From Clostridia bacterium (GTDB lineage: Bacteria; Bacillota; Clostridia; Oscillospirales; CAG-272): DNA of 8,339 bases. The notes below the pieces were generated by a model. That model saw only the letters and a program-made list of their open reading frames with translations. It did no database searches and was not told the origin of the DNA. Each line of letters starts with the position of its first letter. Within the stretch, counting starts at the first letter, position 1. The position numbers were made by a program, and so were the translations under genes. Shown piece after piece: positions 1 through 5,024 of this stretch. The DNA lies in NCBI GenBank assembly GCA_024404435.1, contig JAKSPW010000046.1:1-8339 (forward strand), read 5' to 3'.

Positions 1-53
1 GTGCGCACTTACTCACCACAAAGCGGTACTTGTGCTATGAAACTGTCCTTAAG

Positions 54-82
54 AAAAAAGCCCTTCAGTGAAGGGCTTTTTT
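54..82 (-). terminator. Rho-independent terminator of the ispH-rpsA transcript (bidirectional)
   Basis: A perfect inverted repeat pairs 54-66 with 70-82 around a 3-nt loop. Its core is GCCCTTC/GAAGGGC, flanked by six A on one side and six T on the other. It begins 7 nt after the stop codon of the IspH-S1 gene, where an intrinsic terminator is expected. Because the A and T tracts are symmetric, it could also terminate transcription arriving from the left on the plus strand. The remaining bases 1-53 hold no recognisable gene. Confidence 0.93.
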
Positions 83-89
83 ATTTTGA

Positions 90-2123
90 TTACTCAGCGT
101 CTGCGGGAGCTTCTTCAGCTTCAACAGCTTCCTCGACTGCCTCTGCGGGAGCCTCTTCGGCTTCCTCGGGCATCAGAGCGCGGATGGAAAGGCTGATCTT
201 GCGGTTCTCGAAGTCGATAGCCGTGATCTTTGCCTCAACAGTCTGGCCGACCTGCAGGACTTCTGCGGGGCTTGCGATTCTGTGGTTCGTGATCTGGCTG
301 ATGTGAATGAGGCCGTCAACGCCCGGGATGATTCTTGCGAATGCACCGAAGGGCATGAGGCTGACGACTGTAACCTCTGCCGTGTCGCCTTCAGCGTACT
401 TGTCCGTGAACATCGTCCAGGGATTCGTAGCTTCGGTCTTGTAGCCGAGAGAGATTCTCTTCTTCTCGCGGTCGATGTCCTTGACGTAAACGTGGATCGT
501 TTCGCCGACGGATACGACTTCTGCGGGGCTCTTGATGTGGAGCCAGGACAGCTCGGTGTTATGTACCATGCCGTCAACGCCGCCGAGGTCAACGAATGCG
601 CCGTAGGAAGTAAGGCTTCTTACTTCGCCGTCGAATTCCTGACCGACTTCGATGGAATCCCAGAATGCAGCTTCCTTAGCGCGTCTCTCCTCGCGTGCAA
701 CGGCGCGGATGGATGCGTAAGCTTTCTTTCTGTCTGCCTTGATCTCGATGATCTTGACTCTCTGCGTCGTGCCGACGATCGTAGCGAGGTCTGTGTCCTT
801 CGGAACGCCCGTGAGGGACGCGGGGATGAACACCTTAACGCCGAAGAGATCGATGATGACACCGCCGCGGACTGCTTCGGTGATCTTGCCTTCGAGGATC
901 TCACCCGATGCTTCTGCAGCAACGATGAGTTCCCAGTTCTTGTCGGAATCAACTCTCGTCTTGTCAAGTGTTGCGAGTCCTTCGATATCGCTTACCTTGA
1001 TGACTTTTGCCTTAACTGTGTCTCCTACCTTGAAGAGCTCGTCCAGTTTTGCCTGCGGATCCGTGGTGGCTTTGTCGAACGGGATCACGCCGGTAGTCTT
1101 CGTGCCGAGGTCTAAATGTATTTCATTCGGTGTGACCGATGATACGATTCCTTCCACTACATCTCCTGGATTTAATGTTTTCATTGATGCTTCGAGTAAT
1201 TCAGCAAAGTTTTCGATCTGCTCACTCATTTTTCCATATACCTCCTGTATTATACTGTACGGCGTCGATGCGCCTGCAGTTATTGACACTTTAGCATCTT
1301 CCGGAATGATTTTCCCGTCCAGCTCGTCCGCGCTTCCGACAAAGTACACGGTCGGGCACACGCTTGATGTGACCTCATAAAGCTTTCGCGAGTTGGAGCT
1401 TCCGGAGCTCCCTATAACTACCGTCACGTCAGACGACGCGGCCAGGCTCGCCGCCTCAGTCTGCCTTTTTTCGGTAACACTACATATTGTATCAAAAATT
1501 AAAGCATTTGTATATACTTTTTTTAAATTTTCCAAACATTTTTTCCACTCTGTTAACTTTTGAGTGGTCTGCGCCGCCACCGAGACGGTCTTTTTGGCAA
1601 TTTCTGCCGATTTTTCGCTTTTCAGGAACTCTTCGAGCTCACAGGCATCGCGGAAAACGTATCCCTCTCCGCGGGTGCAGCTCATGATGCCCCTCACCTC
1701 GGGATGCTCCGCCGCACCGATAAGCATGAAGACCTTTCCGTCTCCCGAATTCTCCCTTGCGACGCGGCGCACTTTTTCGACGTACGGGCAGGTGCCGTCG
1801 AGCAGGGTGAAGTTACCGTGCTTCTCGGCGAGCGAAGCGAGCCTTGCGACCGTCGCCTCGTCCTCTCCGTGTGCGCGGATGATGAGCGTCACGGGCTCGC
1901 CCGCCGCGATCTTTTCGCAGAGACCGTCGAGGTCGCCGTAGTCCACCGTTTCGGCTCCGCGCCGCGCGATGTCCGCGAGGTATTCGTCGTTGTGGATTAT
2001 GTTTCCGAGCGTACAGACTCTTCTGCCCGGCTCGGCTTCCTTAAGCGCTTCCTCGAGGAGCGAGGTCGCGCGCCTGACGCCGAAGCAGAAGCCGGCGTTC
2101 TCGGCAATCGTAATCTCTCTCAT
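90..2123 (-). CDS. ispH: Bifunctional 4-hydroxy-3-methylbut-2-enyl diphosphate reductase / ribosomal protein S1 (IspH-S1 fusion)
   Basis: This 677-residue protein joins two enzymes of different pathways. Residues 1-297 are IspH (LytB), the [4Fe-4S] enzyme that makes IPP and DMAPP in the last step of the MEP isoprenoid pathway. The expected residues are present: cluster cysteines C13, C112 and C214; substrate histidines H44, H85 and H140; catalytic E142 in HPE; T186 in QTT; SSN at 242-244; and S286 in ITAGAS. Residues about 317-648 hold four S1 RNA-binding repeats (near 317-388, 403-474, 491-561 and 576-648), then an acidic, alanine-rich tail. E. coli S1 has six repeats; four is usual for short Gram-positive S1-like proteins. 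The fusion is a known Clostridia arrangement. The start ATG overlaps the plsC stop (ATGA) and has only a weak ribosome binding site, which suggests translational coupling. An AT-rich patch with rare codons lies around 1480-1562. A strong internal ribosome binding site precedes Met299 at the domain junction. Confidence 0.96.
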   Translation of the reverse strand: MREITIAENAGFCFGVRRATSLLEEALKEAEPGRRVCTLGNIIHNDEYLADIARRGAETVDYGDLDGLCEKIAAGEPVTLIIRAHGEDEATVARLASLAEKHGNFTLLDGTCPYVEKVRRVARENSGDGKVFMLIGAAEHPEVRGIMSCTRGEGYVFRDACELEEFLKSEKSAEIAKKTVSVAAQTTQKLTEWKKCLENLKKVYTNALIFDTICSVTEKRQTEAASLAASSDVTVVIGSSGSSNSRKLYEVTSSVCPTVYFVGSADELDGKIIPEDAKVSITAGASTPYSIIQEVYGKMSEQIENFAELLEASMKTLNPGDVVEGIVSSVTPNEIHLDLGTKTTGVIPFDKATTDPQAKLDELFKVGDTVKAKVIKVSDIEGLATLDKTRVDSDKNWELIVAAEASGEILEGKITEAVRGGVIIDLFGVKVFIPASLTGVPKDTDLATIVGTTQRVKIIEIKADRKKAYASIRAVAREERRAKEAAFWDSIEVGQEFDGEVRSLTSYGAFVDLGGVDGMVHNTELSWLHIKSPAEVVSVGETIHVYVKDIDREKKRISLGYKTEATNPWTMFTDKYAEGDTAEVTVVSLMPFGAFARIIPGVDGLIHISQITNHRIASPAEVLQVGQTVEAKITAIDFENRKISLSIRALMPEEAEEAPAEAVEEAVEAEEAPADAE
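1240..1246 (-). promoter_or_regulatory. Internal Shine-Dalgarno before Met299 of the IspH-S1 fusion
   Basis: The minus strand reads AGGAGGT here, a consensus ribosome binding site 10 nt before an in-frame ATG at 1227-1229 (Met299, MSEQIEN). That Met sits exactly between the IspH domain and the first S1 repeat, and the sequence after it looks like a free-standing S1 N-terminus. Initiation there would give a 379-residue S1-only protein. The caveat is that AGGAGGT also encodes residues conserved at the IspH C-terminus (Q-E-V, usually E-E-V), so coincidence is possible. It may be a working internal start or a relic of the fusion. Confidence 0.45.
1486..1514 (-). promoter_or_regulatory. Possible intragenic promoter inside ispH
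   Basis: The minus strand shows TATACA at 1509-1514 and TACAAT at 1486-1491 with a 17-nt spacer (4/6 and 5/6 matches to sigma-A boxes). It lies in an AT-rich island of the IspH coding sequence and points toward the S1 half, about 260 nt before Met299. AT-rich DNA gives such matches by chance, so this is only a candidate. Confidence 0.2.
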
Positions 2124-2725
2124 TCGCTCTTACCGTACTTCAGCTCGCAGATGCGGTCGAAAATGAGGTGCGACGCGCGGTCGTATTCTTCTTTCCCGCC
2201 CTTGTCAAAGCCGAGTTCCGCGTTCTTTATGACTTCTCCGAAGATCACGCGGTTCTTGTGAAAGACCTTCGTCTTTCCCGCCGACGCATCGATGAACGCG
2301 GGCAGGACGTCGCAGCCTGCGCGGTAAGCGATCATGCCGATCCCGCTTTTGATCTCCGTCGTGCGCGGATCGACGTTCGGGCATCTCGTGCCCTGCGGGA
2401 AGATGCCGACGACCTCACCGTTTTCGATAAAGGAGATCGCGGTCTTGATGCTCGCCACGTCCGCGCCCGCGCGGTTGACCGGATACGCGCCGAGAGCGCG
2501 CACGATGCGGCGCAGGACGGGCACGCGGAACAGCTCCGCCTTTGCCATGTATCTGATCTGCCGCTTCAGCGCCGCCGACAGCACGAACACGTCGAAGTTC
2601 GCCGTGTGGTTGCAGGCGATGATGAATCCGCCCTCGGGGATGTTTTCGCTTCCCTCGACGGTCAGGCGGTAGCCCTTTTCGACCGGGCGGTGAAAAATCT
2701 TATAAAATCCTGTGTAAAAGCTCAT
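2120..2725 (-). CDS. plsC: 1-acyl-sn-glycerol-3-phosphate acyltransferase family (PlsC-like)
   Basis: This 201-residue protein belongs to the PlsC/LPLAT family, which acylates lysophosphatidic acid to phosphatidic acid at the inner membrane face. The catalytic HX4D motif is HTANFD (H40, D45). The second block is YPVNR (81-85), the third is FPQGTR (109-114), and VLPAFI (140-145) fits the fourth. In the third block Gln replaces the usual Glu of FPEGTR; I recall similar Gln variants in Clostridia homologues. ATG at 2723-2725 is chosen over an in-frame TTG two codons upstream, because AAGAAGG at 2733-2739 lies 7 nt from the ATG but only 1 nt from the TTG. The stop overlaps the ispH-rpsA start (ATGA), so the two are probably co-translated. 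In many Clostridia the order is cmk-plsC-ispH/rpsA; no cmk is seen here. The acyl acceptor cannot be told from sequence. Confidence 0.9.
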   Translation of the reverse strand: MSFYTGFYKIFHRPVEKGYRLTVEGSENIPEGGFIIACNHTANFDVFVLSAALKRQIRYMAKAELFRVPVLRRIVRALGAYPVNRAGADVASIKTAISFIENGEVVGIFPQGTRCPNVDPRTTEIKSGIGMIAYRAGCDVLPAFIDASAGKTKVFHKNRVIFGEVIKNAELGFDKGGKEEYDRASHLIFDRICELKYGKSE

Positions 2726-2742
2726 CAGCAAACCTTCTTTTT

Positions 2743-2763
2743 CTCAATGCTCAATGCTCAATG
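2743..2763. repeat. Heptamer tandem repeat, three copies of CTCAATG
   Basis: Three exact consecutive copies of CTCAATG (CATTGAG on the coding strand) lie in the spacer between the topoisomerase gene and plsC, ending just before the plsC ribosome binding site. The copy number could change by slippage, which would alter leader length. No known function. Confidence 0.85.
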
Positions 2764-2768
2764 CTTCT

Positions 2769-2806
2769 CCTCTGCACTTTTGCCGTCTGCGGAGAAAGTG
2801 CAGAGG
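2769..2806 (-). other. 12-bp hairpin after the topoisomerase gene
   Basis: Arms 2769-2780 (CCTCTGCACTTT) and 2795-2806 are perfectly complementary. The 14-nt loop can form a further CCG/CGG pairing. The hairpin starts 5 nt after the topoisomerase stop codon. On the coding strand no T-run follows it, so it is not a canonical intrinsic terminator. It could protect the upstream mRNA 3' end or weaken read-through into plsC. On the plus strand it is followed by only four T. Confidence 0.7.
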
Positions 2807-2811
2807 TTTTA

Positions 2812-4818
2812 TCAATACGCGTCTACCGTGTCCATGTAGTCGATACCGCGGCGGAAGATGAAGTCTTTTCTCTCCGTGATGTCGTCGCCGAGCAGAGTCT
2901 CGAAAATATACGCGGTCGCCTCGGCATCCGCCTTTGATACTCTGATAAGGCGGCGGCTCTCCGGATTCATCGTGGTCTTCCACATCATCTCGGGCTCGTT
3001 CTCGCCGAGACCCTTCGAGCGCTGGAGCTTGTACTTCTTGTTCTCCGCGTCGAGCTTCGAGGTGATCTGAGCCTTTTCCGGCTCGTTGTACGCGAACAGC
3101 GTGTCGGTCTTCGTCGTGATCTCGTAAAGCGGCGACTCGGCGATGTAGACTCTGCCCTCGTCGATCAGCGTCGGCAGGAGGCGGTAGAACATCGTGAGGA
3201 TCAGCGTCCTGATCTGGAAGCCGTCCTCGTCCGCATCGGTGCAGATGATGATCTTCGACCAGCGGAGCGCGTTAAGGTCAAACGGGACGATGTTGCCCTT
3301 CACCTTGCCCTTGATCTCGACTCCGCAGCCGAGAAGCTTCAACAAGTCGACGATGATCTCGTTCTTGAAGATCTTGTCGTAGGTCGCCTTGAGGCAGTTC
3401 AGCGTCTTGCCGCGCACCGGGATGATCGCCTGGAATTCCGCGTCGCGTCCGAGCTTGCAGGACGTGAGAGCCGAGTCGCCCTCGACGATGTAGAGCTCGC
3501 GCTTGTCGGGATCCTTCGAGCGGCAGGAGACGAATTTCTCGATCCTGTTCACCGCGTCGGCGCCCGCCGTCGTCAGCTTCTTCTTGAGGTCGAGGCGCGC
3601 GGTTTCGGCGGTCTCGCGGGAGCGCTTGTTGATGAGCACCTGCGTGAGAAGCTTGTCCGCATCCTGCGGGTTTTCGAGGAAATATATCTCAAGCTGTTCC
3701 TTGAGGAACGCCGTCATCGCCTCCGCGATGAAGGTGTTGGTTATCGCTTTTTTCGTCTGGTTCGCGTACGAGGTCTGCGTAGATACGCTGTTCGTGATGA
3801 GGATGAGACAGTCCTCAACGTCGGCAAAGGTGATCTTCGCCTCGTTCTTGTTGTATTTTCCGAGCGTTTTCAGCCTCTTGTCGATGGCGTAGGTGAAGGC
3901 GGTCTTTACGGCGCGCTCGGGGCTTCCGCCGTGCTCCAGATAACTCGAGCAGTGGTAATATTCCAGAACGTGGACGGTCTTCGACATCGTGAACGATACG
4001 TCGCACTTCAGCTTGTAGTCGGACATATCTTCTCTGTCGCGGCCCTTCGTTTCGAGATGCCACGTCGTCGTCTTTATCTCTGCGGTGTCGCCCGCGATCT
4101 CGGCGATGTAGTCTTCGATGCCGTTCTCGTAGTAGTATTCCTCTTCCTCGAACGTCCCGTCCTCATTCTGCCAGCGGAAAACGAAGCGGATGCCGGGCAT
4201 GACGACCGACTGACGCTTCAGCATGTCGGCAAAATATTCCCTTGGGATGGCGATGTCCGTGAAAACGTCGAGGTCGGGCTTCCAGTGCTGGACCGTGCCC
4301 GTTCTTCTCTCCTTCGGGGAAAGGTCGCGCACTCTCAACTCTCCCGCCGGATCGCCCTTTTCAAAGTCCATCTCGGTCAGATGCGAACCGTCGTAGGACT
4401 TAACGCTGAAATATTCGCTTGAATACTGCGTCGCGCACGCGCCGAGACCGTTCAGTCCGAGAGAATATTCGTATGCGGCACCGTCGGCGTTGTTGTCGTA
4501 TTTACCGCCCGCGTAAAGCTCGCAGTAAACGAGCTCCCAGTTGTACCTCTGCTCGGTCTCGTTCCAGCCGAGCGGGATTCCGCGCCCGAAGTCCTCGACG
4601 GAGATCGATCTGTCGTTGTACGCCGTGAGCGTGATGACGCTGCCGTAGCCCTCGCGCGCCTCGTCGACGGAGTTCGAGACGATCTCGAATACGGAGTGCT
4701 CGCAGCCCTCGAGCCCGTCGGAGCCGAAAATGACCGCAGGACGCTTCCTGACTCGCTCCGCACCCTTCAGCATCGTGATCGACGCGTCGTTGTACTGTGT
4801 CGTTTGTTTCTTAGCCAC
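2812..4818 (-). CDS. Divergent type IIA DNA topoisomerase B subunit (GyrB/ParE family)
   Basis: This 668-residue protein is an ATP-dependent type II topoisomerase B subunit, which changes DNA supercoiling or linkage together with an A subunit. The GHKL ATPase domain (about 1-235) has E45 and N49 in FEIVSNSVDEA, D76 in EDFGRGIP, and GLNGLGA (121-127). The transducer domain carries the QTK loop (354-356). The TOPRIM domain has EGDSA (446-450) and DADEDG (528-533), giving E446, D528, D530 and D532 as metal ligands. KGLGE (602-606) follows. Differences from housekeeping GyrB/ParE include SNS for DNA in the first ATPase motif, EGDSALTS for EGDSAGGS, and DADEDG for DADVDG. I therefore read it as a second, Clostridia-type B subunit; gyrase or topoisomerase IV cannot be decided. 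No A subunit gene is adjacent. The start is GTG (4816-4818), with AAAGGA at 4827-4832, 8 nt away. A perfect 18-bp hairpin lies 3 nt before that site. Confidence 0.93.
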   Translation of the reverse strand: MAKKQTTQYNDASITMLKGAERVRKRPAVIFGSDGLEGCEHSVFEIVSNSVDEAREGYGSVITLTAYNDRSISVEDFGRGIPLGWNETEQRYNWELVYCELYAGGKYDNNADGAAYEYSLGLNGLGACATQYSSEYFSVKSYDGSHLTEMDFEKGDPAGELRVRDLSPKERRTGTVQHWKPDLDVFTDIAIPREYFADMLKRQSVVMPGIRFVFRWQNEDGTFEEEEYYYENGIEDYIAEIAGDTAEIKTTTWHLETKGRDREDMSDYKLKCDVSFTMSKTVHVLEYYHCSSYLEHGGSPERAVKTAFTYAIDKRLKTLGKYNKNEAKITFADVEDCLILITNSVSTQTSYANQTKKAITNTFIAEAMTAFLKEQLEIYFLENPQDADKLLTQVLINKRSRETAETARLDLKKKLTTAGADAVNRIEKFVSCRSKDPDKRELYIVEGDSALTSCKLGRDAEFQAIIPVRGKTLNCLKATYDKIFKNEIIVDLLKLLGCGVEIKGKVKGNIVPFDLNALRWSKIIICTDADEDGFQIRTLILTMFYRLLPTLIDEGRVYIAESPLYEITTKTDTLFAYNEPEKAQITSKLDAENKKYKLQRSKGLGENEPEMMWKTTMNPESRRLIRVSKADAEATAYIFETLLGDDITERKDFIFRRGIDYMDTVDAY

Positions 4819-4835
4819 TTGATTTATCCTTTCTT

Positions 4836-4875
4836 TGCGGGGAGAAACTTTTTCGGGAAAAAGTTTCTCCCCGCA
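4836..4875. repeat. Perfect 18-bp inverted repeat in the topoisomerase leader
   Basis: TGCGGGGAGAAACTTTTT (4836-4853) pairs without mismatch with 4858-4875 around a 4-nt loop. On the coding strand its 3' end is 3 nt before the AAAGGA ribosome binding site of the topoisomerase gene. No T-run follows on either strand, so it is not a simple terminator. It may insulate or modulate translation initiation, mark an RNA processing site, or be a dispersed intergenic repeat. Confidence 0.92.
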
Positions 4876-4879
4876 CCCC

Positions 4880-4899
4880 TTTTCAAAAAGCTTTGAAAA
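4880..4899. repeat. Small AT-rich inverted repeat
   Basis: TTTTCAAA (4880-4887) and TTTGAAAA (4892-4899) form an 8-bp stem with a 4-nt loop. It sits between the 18-bp hairpin and the tandem hairpin units and uses the same TTTCAAA core as they do. It is probably part of the same repeat family. Confidence 0.7.
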
Positions 4900-4932
4900 A
4901 AGGACAAGGTAATTTTTTAAAGTTTCTTGTCC
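4896..4932 (-). terminator. Candidate intrinsic terminator downstream of the GH31 gene
   Basis: On the coding strand GGACAAG (4926-4932) pairs with CTTGTCC (4902-4908), and six T follow directly (4896-4901). That is the layout of an intrinsic terminator. The stem is only 7 bp and the loop 17 nt, and its first two bases are shared with the neighbouring tandem hairpin. It is therefore a moderate candidate. If real, it separates the GH31 transcript from the topoisomerase gene. Confidence 0.42.
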
Positions 4933-5018
4933 ACTTCTTTTCAGAGAAGTGGGGTTTCTTGTCCGCTTCTTTTCAAAGAAGCGGGGTTTCTTGCCGGGGC
5001 TTCTTTTTCAAAGAAGCC
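4922..5018. repeat. Three tandem 32-bp hairpin units
   Basis: The spacer after the GH31 gene holds three units beginning GTTTCTTG(T/C)C at 4922, 4954 and 4986, an exact 32-bp period. Each unit contains a hairpin: 4931-4938 with 4945-4952; 4963-4971 with 4976-4984; and 4998-5006 with 5010-5018. Units 1 and 2 differ at three positions. Two of these are paired, an A-T stem pair (4933/4950) becoming G-C (4965/4982), which preserves the fold. None of the hairpins is followed by a T-run on the coding strand. Read as protein on the plus strand, the units give the repetitive start of a long spurious open frame. Confidence 0.88.
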
Positions 5019-5024
5019 GGAGAC

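Noticed and set aside
1..53. Possible end of a gene at the left edge
   Set aside because: Only 53 nt are available before the terminator, with no recognisable coding signal. The short palindrome GTGCGCAC at 1-8 is too small to interpret.
282..1115. Plus-strand open frame of 277 codons opposite the S1 repeats
   Set aside because: The minus strand encodes clear S1 domains throughout, and the plus frame has no domain or credible ribosome binding site.
1249..1254. Perfect TATAAT on the minus strand just before the internal ribosome binding site
   Set aside because: No matching -35 box lies 16-18 nt upstream and no extended TGn is present. A transcript would start inside the Shine-Dalgarno. The bases encode the conserved Ser-Ile-Ile of IspH.
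4922..5018. Tandem units considered as a CRISPR array
   Set aside because: Units abut with a 32-bp period and no unique spacers between them, the units are themselves hairpins, and no cas gene is nearby.
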